37,777 bases of DNA from JANLQX01 sp031368215 (GTDB taxonomy: Bacteria > Actinomycetota > Acidimicrobiia > Acidimicrobiales > JANYDT01), in NCBI GenBank assembly GCA_031368215.1, contig JANLRD010000292.1, positions 1-37,777 of the forward strand, read 5' to 3'. Of this stretch, positions 1 through 7,926 are shown one piece after another. How positions within the stretch are numbered: the first letter of the stretch is position 1; each line of letters starts with the position of its first letter. Both the position numbers and the translations under genes were made by a program. The notes beneath the pieces were generated by a model. It made no database searches. It saw only the letters and a list, made by a program, of their open reading frames with translations, and was not told the origin of the DNA.

Positions 1-123
1 ATCGAAGCGGGCACGAACACGGCGGATGTCGTCGAGAACGCCGCGAAGGACGACGGCGCTCGCCGACGAAAGGTCGACACACCGAAATCCCTTCATCAGC
101 TCGCAAGGATCGACAAGTTCCAT
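1..123 (-). CDS. N-terminal fragment of a protein leaving the left edge, possibly DUF222/HNH-type
   Basis: Reading leftward from an ATG at 121-123 there are 41 codons without a stop up to the window edge. The peptide starts MELVDPCELMKG and continues with a helical segment LRGVLDDIRRVRARFD. A short amphipathic start followed by a 'VLDDIRRVRA' helix resembles the N-terminus of actinobacterial DUF222 (13E12-type) proteins, which usually carry a C-terminal HNH nuclease. That resemblance is weak and rests on one helix. The gene faces away from the membrane-protein gene to its right, whose stop is at 231, so 124-230 would be its promoter region. The product cannot be named securely from this fragment. 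Confidence 0.45.
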   Translation of the reverse strand, partial: MELVDPCELMKGFRCVDLSSASAVVLRGVLDDIRRVRARFD

Positions 124-230
124 GCGTACAAGTGTACGAAGGGGGTGTGACAAATCCAGCAGGGAATCGGACCATGCGGAAGATTTCTTGAAAGAGTTTT
201 TCGAGTTAACACTCGATCACATGACCTTGC

Positions 231-767
231 TCATCGAATGCCCGCGACGAGAAGAACGAGGATCCACCCGGTCGCGATGACCACGACGATGGCGACCGGA
301 AGACCACGGCAAAATAGCGTTGCGAACGCTGACGGCCTTCCGCAGTAGACCGCGTCGCGTTCCGGAGGTCCGGCGAACGATGCGTGGAGTGTCCCGAGCA
401 GAGCAGGCGTAACGCCCCAGAGGCCGAGCCCGGCCCGCACCTCCAGAAGCACCGCCAGCACCCAGATCACCCCGATACAGCACAGTCGTTCACGAAAGCT
501 CGTCACCTCGGGTGAGGCAGGAAACCACTTCCGTGAGACGGCGGCGAACGCGGCAACCGCGACGCCGATGGCGACCCCTGCGACCAGCCCGACACATCCG
601 CCGATGATCGTGCCCAAGAAGGGCACGATCGAACCGGCCGCGGCGCCGAGCGATGCACCCACCATCACGCCCCGTTCGACCCACAGCCTCGACCGGAACG
701 CAGCAACGCGAACCGCATCCGGGCTGCCCGACCTGACCGGCGAAGGTGAGTGAGTGTTCGTTCGCAT
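231..767 (-). CDS. Small integral membrane protein with glycine-zipper segments
   Basis: 178 residues from the ATG at 765-767; the frame stays open further upstream, but that part lies antisense to the MerR gene. The N-terminal ~40 residues are hydrophilic. Residues ~50-90 form two Gly/Ala-rich hydrophobic segments (GASLGAAAGSIVPFLG, IIGGCVGLVAGVAIGVAVAAF) with the small-residue spacing of glycine zippers. Two or three more hydrophobic helices follow (IGVIWVLAVLLEV, and the C-terminal VAIVVVIATGWILVLLVAGI). I do not recognise a named family. It diverges from the MerR gene across a 79-bp promoter region with an inverted repeat, so it is a plausible target of that regulator (inference). It could be a small transport or envelope-stress membrane protein. 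Confidence 0.6.
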   Translation of the reverse strand: MRTNTHSPSPVRSGSPDAVRVAAFRSRLWVERGVMVGASLGAAAGSIVPFLGTIIGGCVGLVAGVAIGVAVAAFAAVSRKWFPASPEVTSFRERLCCIGVIWVLAVLLEVRAGLGLWGVTPALLGTLHASFAGPPERDAVYCGRPSAFATLFCRGLPVAIVVVIATGWILVLLVAGIR

Positions 768-846
768 TGTAATAGTAAATACTCGCGTAGTACTAAGGTC
801 AAGAGTAAATGCTGCAATAATGCTCATGATCATGCAGAATGGCACC
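768..846. promoter_or_regulatory. Divergent promoter region with MerR-operator-like repeats
   Basis: This A/T-rich 79-bp gap separates the leftward membrane-protein gene from the rightward MerR gene. It contains the inverted repeat TACT-cgcgt-AGTA (about 779-791) and two copies of AGTAAAT(A/G)CT about 30 bp apart. MerR-family regulators bind short dyads between the -35 and -10 boxes of divergent promoters, so this is where an operator would be expected. I could not fix the promoter boxes. Confidence 0.4.
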
Positions 847-1560
847 ATGACGGTCACTCTGCCCGAACGAGAATTCTCGACCGCAGAACTGGCCGAAGCA
901 TCGGGCACCCCGGTCACCACCCTTCGTCTATACCAGCAACGGGGACTCCTCGACCCACCGCGACGACGAGGCCGCAACGCCGTGTATGGCCCGAGCCATC
1001 TCGAGCGTCTGGCCGTAATCCGCAAGCTCCAACAGCGTGGTTACTCGCTCGCCGCGATCGGCGACGTCACCCGGAACGACCAGCACGTCGTTGGACAAGT
1101 CGTCGACCAAGAAGTCCCAGCTCTCGCCGCCACGCCAGCGACGATGTCGTTGCTCGAGCTGATGCAATCCCTGCCATCAGCCGATTTCTCACTGGAAACG
1201 ATTCATCGAGCGGAGCGCCTCGGTGTTCTCATCATCGATGGTCCCACGGTCACGATCACCCAACCGGCGTTTCTCGAAGCCGGGGCCGCCCTGACGACGA
1301 TGGGGGTCCCGACCGCACGGATCTTCGATGCGTACGAGGACCTCCAGGCCCGCGTGCGGGAGATCGCCGCCGCCTTCGCAGTGCTGTTCGACCAAAACGT
1401 CCTGCCCGACGTTGAACACGCCGATCTCCAGACCGTCGGTGAGCAACTCGAGACCCTGACCAGAACGGCGATCAGCGTGGTGGGGGCGGAACTACGCCGG
1501 GCCCTCCGTGACGTTGCCGTCGAGCGGATCAACGCAATCGCCGGCGCGCCCCGTGCATGA
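847..1560 (+). CDS. MerR-family transcriptional regulator
   Basis: 237 residues. The N-terminus carries the MerR winged helix: FSTAELAEASGTPVTTLRLYQQRGLL (residues ~10-35), then the wing PPRRRGRNAVYGPSHLERLAVI and the helix RKLQQRGYSLAAIGDV. The remaining ~150 residues are a helical effector region of the kind found in larger MerR members. There is no conserved Cys pattern of metal sensors, so the ligand is more likely organic or unknown. The start at 847 (MTVTLPERE) puts the HTH at the usual distance from the N-terminus; earlier ATGs at 820-832 are possible. It probably controls itself and the divergent membrane-protein gene. Confidence 0.85.
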   Translation: MTVTLPEREFSTAELAEASGTPVTTLRLYQQRGLLDPPRRRGRNAVYGPSHLERLAVIRKLQQRGYSLAAIGDVTRNDQHVVGQVVDQEVPALAATPATMSLLELMQSLPSADFSLETIHRAERLGVLIIDGPTVTITQPAFLEAGAALTTMGVPTARIFDAYEDLQARVREIAAAFAVLFDQNVLPDVEHADLQTVGEQLETLTRTAISVVGAELRRALRDVAVERINAIAGAPRA

Positions 1561-1657
1561 CTGGATCTCTACGGCCGCAAAACGCGTTCGGTCACCGACC
1601 TCATCGAATACCTACCGACGAGTGAATCGGGCAAACCAACGAAACCGAACTGCGTAA

Positions 1658-2902
1658 TCAGCTGCGGTAGGCCTCACGTCCGACGCCCTGCACCGGGATT
1701 CCCTGCGCCGCCAACACCTCGGACTGGAGCGCAAACATCGATGCCGCGGCGCGGTCGATGTGGCGGGTGAACGCCATCGAACCCGCCAGAATCGGCTGGA
1801 GGAGCGACTTGTCCTGAACCCGGGCGGCGCCGTACTCGTGCTCGACGATCAGCGGCGTTGTCGTCGGGTCGAAGTCGAGGAGCTCCCGTGCCGCGAGTTG
1901 ATGATCGAGCCAATCCACCGTTCGATTCTGCAGATAGGCCAGCGGATCGTGTCGAGCGGTGCCGGGAAGTTCGTGCTCGCACAGCACCGTTTGCTTCTTC
2001 CACGAGTTGCCCAGATCGGCTGGATTGCCCGACACCCGGCCGTCGACCCAATCGCCACGCTGCACCGTCTGGCCGCCATATCCCCAGCCGGCCACACCCT
2101 CGGAGTGGATCACCTGGCCCTTCACGTGCATACCGGCGATCAGGAAGCCGTAGCCGGCATCCTTGAGATACTGGAAGATCGATCGGGTGTCCTGACCCAT
2201 CAGGATTGCGTGCGACGGGTCGTAGTGGATGCGGAACTGATCACCGACGCCATTGCGCTCACAGATCTGGTGGAGTGCGATCCACATGGCGGGCGCATAC
2301 GCGATGTTGTTGTGAAAGTTGTCGCCCGGCGTCCAGCCCGGCATCGGACACTGCTCCACTCGATACTGCAGATGGCGAGCCTTGGCTTCTTTGAGCAGCG
2401 GGACGAAGCTCTGCGCGAAATCGATCAGATTCTGATCCATCGACATGGCCTGATTCCGGCCCACAAATCCCGTCACTGCGGGGACCCCAAGCAGCGCGGC
2501 AGCGTTCATCGCCGAGAGCATGAACTCGTGCTTCTTGCGCCGAATCGCCGAGTTCTCGTGCAACATGTCGTCGAAGTAGCCGATGTCGGCAATCGCGACG
2601 CCAGTCGCGTCGACCGCCGCCAGCACCCGCTCGGCTCGAGCGCGGTCGAACGGCTCACGAAGATCCAAGGTGTTGGCGACCGGATCAAGCATTGCTTCGG
2701 GCGGGACGTCGGCGAGCGACGGATGCAACGCCGCCGAGAGCTCGATGCAGTCGGCGTCGAGGGTGACCGCGAACTCGAGCCATTCCTCGATGGCGAGATC
2801 GGGGTCCGGGTCACGTCGCTCCCGAGGGGTCAGCTCCTGGAGGGCGGCGGTGAGCACGCCGATCGGCATGAACTTCGGTTCGAACTTCTTGATCTCGGAC
2901 AT
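1658..2902 (-). CDS. Sugar-phosphate isomerase/epimerase-like TIM-barrel protein
   Basis: 414 residues. It belongs to the xylose-isomerase-like/AP-endonuclease-2 TIM-barrel group by pattern: an early strand PIGVLTAALQEL, acidic strand ends (DADCIELSAALHP, GVAIADIGYFDDML), a central VPAVTGFVGRN, and the metal-site stretch FRIHYDPSHAILMGQD followed by GMHVKGQVI. In this family such His/Asp/Glu residues bind a divalent metal for isomerising sugars or inositol derivatives. C-terminal VEHEYGAA supplies another acidic metal ligand. The protein is ~100 residues longer than typical IolE/hydroxypyruvate-isomerase relatives. The substrate cannot be told from sequence. A long leader (2903-3322) lies upstream, and no sugar transporter or kinase lies nearby. 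Confidence 0.8.
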   Translation of the reverse strand: MSEIKKFEPKFMPIGVLTAALQELTPRERRDPDPDLAIEEWLEFAVTLDADCIELSAALHPSLADVPPEAMLDPVANTLDLREPFDRARAERVLAAVDATGVAIADIGYFDDMLHENSAIRRKKHEFMLSAMNAAALLGVPAVTGFVGRNQAMSMDQNLIDFAQSFVPLLKEAKARHLQYRVEQCPMPGWTPGDNFHNNIAYAPAMWIALHQICERNGVGDQFRIHYDPSHAILMGQDTRSIFQYLKDAGYGFLIAGMHVKGQVIHSEGVAGWGYGGQTVQRGDWVDGRVSGNPADLGNSWKKQTVLCEHELPGTARHDPLAYLQNRTVDWLDHQLAARELLDFDPTTTPLIVEHEYGAARVQDKSLLQPILAGSMAFTRHIDRAAASMFALQSEVLAAQGIPVQGVGREAYRS

Positions 2903-3071
2903 CGGAGGCCTCGCGTCATCCCGGCACGTACTAGAACCTCACGACCGTACCGGGTGCGCCATGCCAGACCTCGCTCGGCGTCGCGGAGAACACGCCGGTC
3001 CGTTTGCTGCGACCAGTGGGTGATGCACGGCCACTGCGACTCTGGCGCCGTCGAGCGCACGGAAGACTCTC

Positions 3072-3104
3072 GAGCCAGACGGCCGCGGCCGGACCGTCTG
3101 GCTC
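3072..3104. terminator. Strong hairpin (11-bp perfect stem), possible terminator
   Basis: GAGCCAGACGG (3072-3082) is the exact reverse complement of CCGTCTGGCTC (3094-3104), around an 11-base GC-rich loop. There is no U-run on either side. It lies 13 bases downstream of the stop of the tiny leftward ORF at 3118-3204, which would suit a transcript end, but a protein-binding site or RNA element is equally possible. Confidence 0.4.
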
Positions 3105-3117
3105 CTCCGCCGAATGC

Positions 3118-3204
3118 CTACATCGACGTGAGCAGCACAGCGGCGGCCACACGCGAGATCCGTTGCACCCGCCGCCGTTCCGTCGTTTCGCTCACGGCGT
3201 TCAT
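3118..3204 (-). CDS. Possible 28-residue peptide
   Basis: From an ATG at 3202-3204 the peptide reads MNAVSETTERRR, then VQRISRVAAAVLLTSM and a stop. A purine-rich GGGGGGACA lies directly before the start codon and could serve as a ribosome-binding site, and a strong hairpin follows the stop. The layout, a charged start and one short hydrophobic helix, resembles a small membrane peptide. Alternatively it is a gene remnant or chance. No family is recognisable. Confidence 0.25.
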   Translation of the reverse strand: MNAVSETTERRRVQRISRVAAAVLLTSM

Positions 3205-3322
3205 TGTCCCCCCGACGACTACCGCAAGGGAACCGTGGCCGTACGAAAGCTGCGTACCGTGCTGGCACGATGGTTGCAGCAATGGAAAAACTTCCCTAGC
3301 GCCTGCCACTACCTTCGGTGAG

Positions 3323-3982
3323 GTGCGCGTGGTGATCGCCGAGGACTCCTTCGTGGTCCGTCAAGGTCTGGTGGCGTTGCTCGGCACCGAGCCTGATATC
3401 GAGGTGGTGGCCACCGCCGAGACCTTCGACGAAGCGCTCAACGAGTCCATGCGACATCGCCCCGACGTGGTGCTGACCGACATACGGATGCCGCCAACGG
3501 GAACCGATGAAGGAATCCGCCTCGCCGCAACACTGCGGGTCCGGGCACCCGAGATCGGGGTGGTGGTGCTCTCCCAGCACGCCGACCCCGCCTACGCGCT
3601 TGAGCTCCTCGCTTCGGGGTCCGAGCGGAGGAGCTATCTCCTGAAGGAACGGATCGGTGACGCCGATCAGCTCATCGGCGCGCTGCGGACGGTGGCCGCC
3701 GGTGGCTCGTCGGTCGATCCGTCGATCGTCGATGCTCTCATCTCGGCGAGGTCAGCCAAGGTCGGCAGCCCGATCGACGGCCTCACGCCCCGCGAGCGCG
3801 ACATCCTTGCGGAGCTCGCGACCGGCCGTTCGAACGCGGCGATCGCCGAGCGGCTTTCGCTTTCCGAACGCTCGGTCGAGAAGTACATCAACACGCTGTT
3901 CGCCAAGCTCGGACTGGCCGACGACAGCTCGCTGAATCGACGGGTGAAAGCGGTGTTGCTCTACCTGTCCGTTGGTCGATGA
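3323..3982 (+). CDS. NarL/FixJ-type response regulator
   Basis: 219 residues from GTG at 3323, which places the receiver start (VRVVIAED) normally. Receiver features: acidic pair E7-D8, phospho-accepting D53 in VVLTDIRMPP, S84 and K108 (YLLKER). The MPPTGTDEG loop is common in one NarL subfamily. The C-terminal LuxR-type HTH (residues ~154-210) reads LTPRERDILAELATGRSN with recognition region LSLSERSVEKYI. It should bind DNA after phosphorylation. The likely partner is the histidine kinase at 4475-5686; a receiver-only protein lies between them. Its stop overlaps an ATG (ATGA, 3979-3982) in the frame of the next gene, although the natural start of that receiver is about 100 bases further on. 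Confidence 0.9.
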   Translation: MRVVIAEDSFVVRQGLVALLGTEPDIEVVATAETFDEALNESMRHRPDVVLTDIRMPPTGTDEGIRLAATLRVRAPEIGVVVLSQHADPAYALELLASGSERRSYLLKERIGDADQLIGALRTVAAGGSSVDPSIVDALISARSAKVGSPIDGLTPRERDILAELATGRSNAAIAERLSLSERSVEKYINTLFAKLGLADDSSLNRRVKAVLLYLSVGR

Positions 3983-4077
3983 TCGCCGGTGCCGGTACCG
4001 GGACACGAGACTGCGTGATCGGCAGTTCAGTGGTAGCACGATGTTCGCGGGCCTTCGGTTCGGCGCAAGCTGGTGCG

Positions 4078-4464
4078 ATGACCGGACCGGTGCGCGTCAT
4101 GGTGGTCGATGACCAGCCGTCGTTCCTGCGCGCTGCGGCTGATTCACTCGCCGCCGATCCGGCACTCGATGTGGTGCGCGCCGTCGGGTCGGCGTCCGCT
4201 GCGTTCATCGCACTCAACGAAGGCCTCGAGGTCGACATCGCGCTGATCGATCTGTCCATGCCGGAGATGGGCGGGGTCGAGGCGATTGCGTGGATCCACC
4301 GTTCCTACCCCGACATCGTCTCGGTGCTGATGTCCACCTACGAACCGGACGAACTCCCGGCGTCGGCTCGCTCCCTCGACGTCGCCTATCTCCGTAAGGC
4401 CGATCTCAGTGCCGAACGCGTCGTTGCGCTCGCCCGCGCCGGGTCACTACCGAAACAACCCTGA
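4078..4464 (+). CDS. Stand-alone receiver-domain protein
   Basis: 128 residues, only a CheY-like receiver: acidic D11-D12, phosphorylation site D58 in ALIDLSMPEMGG, and K107 in YLRKAD. All key residues are present, so it should accept phosphate, but no output domain follows. I chose ATG 4078 because MTGPVRVMVVDDQ starts directly at the first strand. The frame is open back to ATG 3979, which would add 33 residues of low-complexity sequence. It sits between a full response regulator and the kinase. A phosphate sink, a phosphorelay intermediate or a competitive partner for the kinase are plausible roles (inference). Confidence 0.85.
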   Translation: MTGPVRVMVVDDQPSFLRAAADSLAADPALDVVRAVGSASAAFIALNEGLEVDIALIDLSMPEMGGVEAIAWIHRSYPDIVSVLMSTYEPDELPASARSLDVAYLRKADLSAERVVALARAGSLPKQP

Positions 4465-4474
4465 GGCCGAGCGC

Positions 4475-5686
4475 TTGACCGCGGACATCAATGGCTGGGA
4501 CGAGACAACTGAGGCGGCGCGGCGACGCGTTGAAGGTCTACTCTCCGCAAACCTGGTGATCGTCGGCCTCGTTCTCCTCGGCGTCACCACCGTGCAGGTT
4601 TTCGTTGTCCAGTCGGGCTGGATCCTGGTTCTCTGCGCGTTCACGGCAGCGTATGGAGCCACGTTGTTCTGGGCCCGTATCCAGAACCGCCTCGGACGTC
4701 TCGCCCGGGCGGTGTTGGTCATGAACATCGCCGTGTGGCCACTTGCCGTCGTGGGGACCATCCTCGTCCCCGACGCGCTTCCGATAACCAGCCTGTCGGG
4801 GCTCGGACCCGTCCTTCTTGCCGTACCCGCGTTGCCACGACGCGCAGTTGCGCGATTGCTCACCCTCTCGGTCGTGATGACCCTCGCGATCACGGCGATC
4901 TCCACGACCGATATCACGCACCTCGGGGACCGGGTACCCGAACTCACGCTCGACATCGCTGTGCTCCTCTCGGTCCCGGCACTCGTCGGACTCATTCTGG
5001 TCATCGGGGGCCAAAACCATCAGCTGCTCACCGACCGCAACGAGGTGCTCCGCTCCTCGCGCCAGCGCATCGCCGAGGCGACCGATCGCGAGCGTCGACG
5101 CATTGAACGCGACCTTCACGACGGAGCGCAACAGCGGCTGCACGGCGCGCTGGTGCAGATCTCCGCGGCCCGACGACTCACGCCGACTGACCCCGCACGA
5201 GCGGCGTCGCTCCTCCATGACGCTCGAAGCGAACTGCACCAAGCAATCACCGATCTGCACGATCTCGTCAACGGCGTTCGACCGGCGGTTCTCGACGAGT
5301 TCGGACTCGCCGCTGCTCTCCAGAATGTGGTCGCCCGGCGCACCCCTCCGGTGTCCACAACATTTCGCGATGTCGGCCGATACCGACCTGACATCGAAGC
5401 AGCCCTCTGGTTCTGCTGCCTCGAGGCAGTGGTCAACACCGACAAGCACGCCGGCCCTTCAGCGCGCATCGAACTGCACGTGAACGATGCGGGCAAGTTC
5501 CTCCGCTTCTCCGTGACGGACGACGGAAACGGTTTCACCGTAACCCCGGTGAGCTCGAAGACCGGCGGCCTCCGGAACATGCACGATCGCGTCGAGGCCG
5601 TCGGAGGAACGCTCGTCGTCACGAGTTCGCCCAAGGGAAGTCGCATCGTCGGGACCGTCCCGTTGGTGGATGATGACCGTCGCTGA
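4475..5686 (+). CDS. Membrane sensor histidine kinase (HisKA_3 type)
   Basis: 403 residues from TTG 4475, which has GAGG eight bases upstream and starts 11 bases after the preceding stop; GTG 4409 is an alternative start. About six hydrophobic helices fill residues ~22-180 (for example VIVGLVLLGVTTVQVF, WILVLCAFTAAYGATLF, LDIAVLLSVPALVGLILVIG). A linker leads to the dimerisation motif RRRIERDLHDGAQQRL with phospho-accepting H215. The HATPase part shows an N-box (LEAVVNTDKHA) and G-boxes (VTDDGNGF, TGGLRNMHDRV). This matches NarX/DesK-type kinases that pair with NarL regulators, here the gene at 3323. There is no separate extracellular sensor domain, so sensing is probably within the membrane helices. 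The last 17 bases overlap the next gene. Confidence 0.9.
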   Translation: MTADINGWDETTEAARRRVEGLLSANLVIVGLVLLGVTTVQVFVVQSGWILVLCAFTAAYGATLFWARIQNRLGRLARAVLVMNIAVWPLAVVGTILVPDALPITSLSGLGPVLLAVPALPRRAVARLLTLSVVMTLAITAISTTDITHLGDRVPELTLDIAVLLSVPALVGLILVIGGQNHQLLTDRNEVLRSSRQRIAEATDRERRRIERDLHDGAQQRLHGALVQISAARRLTPTDPARAASLLHDARSELHQAITDLHDLVNGVRPAVLDEFGLAAALQNVVARRTPPVSTTFRDVGRYRPDIEAALWFCCLEAVVNTDKHAGPSARIELHVNDAGKFLRFSVTDDGNGFTVTPVSSKTGGLRNMHDRVEAVGGTLVVTSSPKGSRIVGTVPLVDDDRR

Positions 5687-6944
5687 GACCCCATTCGAAT
5701 CGCGGAGTTCGCGCGACGGGCAACGGGACCTGGCGCTGCTTCGATCCTTCCTTGCCTCCTACCGCGCTCTGGGCCTGGTCATGGGTGTCGTCGTCGTGGC
5801 GATCTCGCTCGCCGAACCCTCACCGTGGATCCTGCTCATGGCGGCGACTGCGTTCACCTACGCCGCCGTCTTGACTGTCGCTCGTCGATGGGCGGCGGCC
5901 GGAAATGTCGGGCGGGCCGTTGTCCTCGTCAATCTCACCGTCTGGCCGCTCACGCTTCTCGGTGCGCTCGTCGCTCCCATTTCGTTTCCGGTACAAGCCA
6001 TGTCCGGCATTCCAGCGGCCCTGATTGCGGTCGCCTATCTGCCCCCGAGAGCGGGGCGTCGGCTCCTCGTGATCACTGCGATCGCGACCGTTGTGATCAC
6101 GGCCATCTGCCGGTTCGTGAGTGTGATCCACGTTGCGGACCGCGTGAACCACTACGTCATCGACGCGGTTCTTCTCTCGCTCCTTCCCGGACTCGTTGTC
6201 CTGATCAGTGCCATCGGTTGGCGGAGCCACCGTGTGCTCGATGAACGAGCAACCGAACTCGACCACTCGCGATCGCGCCTTCTCGCTGCCGCTGGAGAGG
6301 AGAGGCGTCGGGTCGACAACGACCTCCGGCAGACGGCACAGCGGCGGATCGAGAGCGCCCTCGTCCAACTCGAGTTCGCGTTGGCCGCCTCCGACGAAGG
6401 CGGCGATCCTGACGAGGCCGGACGAGAACGCGGGTCTGCTTCCGAGGTCGCTGACACGCACCTCTCACGTGCGACCGCCGACCTCCAGGCGGCGATCGCC
6501 GATCTCCGACAGATCGTCACCCGGCTTCGGCCCGCGGCGCTCGCCGAGCACGGCCTCGATATCTCGCTGCGTTCAGCGCTCGAACAACAAATCTTCGGGG
6601 CGCCGATCACGCTGGTCACCCGCAACCTCGCCCGCTACGACGACCAGGTCGAGGGAGCCGCGTGGTTCGGTTGCCTCGAAGCGATCGACGCCTTCCAGCG
6701 CGTGGCGACCGGTTCGCCGCCCGAGCTGGTCGTCGAAGGCGGCCCGACGTCGCTGCGATTCTCGGCAACGGTCGAGGTTCCCCGACCTGCCGACATCGTC
6801 GGCCTGGCCGCAGTGGTCACCGCCATCGACGACCGTCTCGCCACCGTGGACGGCTACGCGACGCACGACCGCAACGAGCAGACGGGCCGCCTCACCATCC
6901 ACGGAACCATCCCGACGACCGCGCCTCGAGTAGCCCAGTCGTAG
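5670..6944 (+). CDS. Degenerate histidine-kinase paralogue (predicted pseudokinase)
   Basis: 424 residues from ATG 5670 (5673 also possible), overlapping the upstream kinase by 17 bases, which implies translational coupling. It follows the same plan: about six membrane helices (residues ~30-185), then a dimerisation helix. Where the neighbour has RDLHDGAQQRL, this protein has NDLRQTAQRRI, so the phospho-accepting His is Arg220 (codon CGG at 6327). The N-box equivalent GCLEAIDAFQRVA lacks the Asn and the KHA, and no DxGxG box can be found. It should therefore neither bind ATP normally nor autophosphorylate. The reading frame is intact over its full length, so it is probably a maintained partner that heterodimerises with the active kinase rather than debris. 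Confidence 0.85.
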   Translation: MMTVAETPFESRSSRDGQRDLALLRSFLASYRALGLVMGVVVVAISLAEPSPWILLMAATAFTYAAVLTVARRWAAAGNVGRAVVLVNLTVWPLTLLGALVAPISFPVQAMSGIPAALIAVAYLPPRAGRRLLVITAIATVVITAICRFVSVIHVADRVNHYVIDAVLLSLLPGLVVLISAIGWRSHRVLDERATELDHSRSRLLAAAGEERRRVDNDLRQTAQRRIESALVQLEFALAASDEGGDPDEAGRERGSASEVADTHLSRATADLQAAIADLRQIVTRLRPAALAEHGLDISLRSALEQQIFGAPITLVTRNLARYDDQVEGAAWFGCLEAIDAFQRVATGSPPELVVEGGPTSLRFSATVEVPRPADIVGLAAVVTAIDDRLATVDGYATHDRNEQTGRLTIHGTIPTTAPRVAQS

Positions 6945-7038
6945 CCGATCGTCGGAGCGCGCCGGTTTGCTGCGGCGTTGGGTCGTTCCGACATCGTCAC
7001 GGCGCCTGCTGGCGCGAACTACGAGAGCGCCGAGTTGA

Positions 7039-7797
7039 TCAGGTGGCGAGACTGGCCTCGAGTTGGGCGCGGATCTCCGGCGGGACGAAGTTGTTCTCCG
7101 TGGTCGTCTCGGCCTCGACAAGCTCGACCATCCGTTGGACGACCTCGGCCGGATCCATCTGGTTCGTCGTCACCATCGTGCGCATGAACTCGAAGAGTTC
7201 GGTCGACCCGGCGCTCACGGAGTCCGCCCCGAACCATTCCCACATCGAATCGGCCATGCGGTCGTTGAACCCGGTGTTGTACGGACCCGGGTTCAGCAGG
7301 GTCACGTCCACACCATCGGCAGCCAGCTCAGCACGGAGGGTCTTCCCGAGCGCCTCGAGGGCGTGCTTGGTCATCGAGTACGGGCCGAAGGCCGGGCCGG
7401 CCATCACTCCGGCGATCGACGAGACGATAATGATCCGACCCGATTTGCGGGCCACCATCTGCGGCACGACCTTCTGGGTGATCGCCAGCGTCCCGAAGAC
7501 GTTGACCTCGAAGAGTCGACGCACGCGGTCGATTGCCACATCGGCGAGCGGGCCGGTCTGGCCGGCACCGGCGTTGTTGATGAGGACATCGATCTCCCAG
7601 TCGGCGACACGATCAACGTCGGCCGTGGTGATGTCGACCTTCTCGACGGTGAGCTGCGGAGCCTCCGCCCGAAGTGCTGCGGCCTGCTCCTCGGTTTCGG
7701 TGGTGGCGATGACGTGATGACCACGACTCGCCAGGGCAAGGCTGGCACCCTTCCCGAAACCCGAACCGGCTCCGGTGATCAGCACTGACTTGGACAT
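7039..7797 (-). CDS. Short-chain dehydrogenase/reductase
   Basis: 252 residues with the classical SDR pattern: cofactor loop TGAGSGFGKG (residues ~8-17), NNAG (~89-92), catalytic Ser in IIIVSSIAGV, and YSMTK (Tyr/Lys pair), followed by LNPGPYNTGF. The lack of basic residues after the second strand (ATTETEEQ) leans toward NAD(H), but this is weak. A good ribosome-binding site (GGTGGAG) precedes ATG 7797. It is convergent with the kinase genes and stands alone. The substrate is unknown; the family covers alcohols, ketones and sugars. Confidence 0.85.
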   Translation of the reverse strand: MSKSVLITGAGSGFGKGASLALASRGHHVIATTETEEQAAALRAEAPQLTVEKVDITTADVDRVADWEIDVLINNAGAGQTGPLADVAIDRVRRLFEVNVFGTLAITQKVVPQMVARKSGRIIIVSSIAGVMAGPAFGPYSMTKHALEALGKTLRAELAADGVDVTLLNPGPYNTGFNDRMADSMWEWFGADSVSAGSTELFEFMRTMVTTNQMDPAEVVQRMVELVEAETTTENNFVPPEIRAQLEASLAT

Positions 7798-7926
7798 CTT
7801 CGCTCCACCTTCATGTCTGGCTGCACCGAGCGGCGCAACGTCGCAGCAAATCTACGAGGGTACGCCTGCGGGGCAGCCGACGCCATCGTGCGCGCGGAGG
7901 TTTCTGGCCGATCCGCCTTCCGACGG

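Larger units (their letters stand above)
2903..3322. other. 420-bp intergenic stretch between divergent genes
   Basis: This gap separates the leftward isomerase gene from the rightward response-regulator gene. It contains an 11-bp-stem hairpin (3072-3104) and a possible 28-codon leftward ORF (3118-3204), both listed separately. The longer open frames across it have arginine-rich compositions typical of antisense reading in GC-rich DNA, and I do not accept them. Promoters for both flanking genes should lie here, but I could not assign boxes. Confidence 0.5.

Noticed and set aside
201..216. Small dyad TCGAGT-taac-ACTCGA downstream of the membrane-protein gene
   Set aside because: The stem is only six base pairs and no U-run follows in the leftward transcript, so I could not call it a terminator.
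1760..3322. Long rightward open frame upstream of the response regulator
   Set aside because: It is antisense to the isomerase gene and Arg/His-rich; only the part from 3323 shows a real domain.
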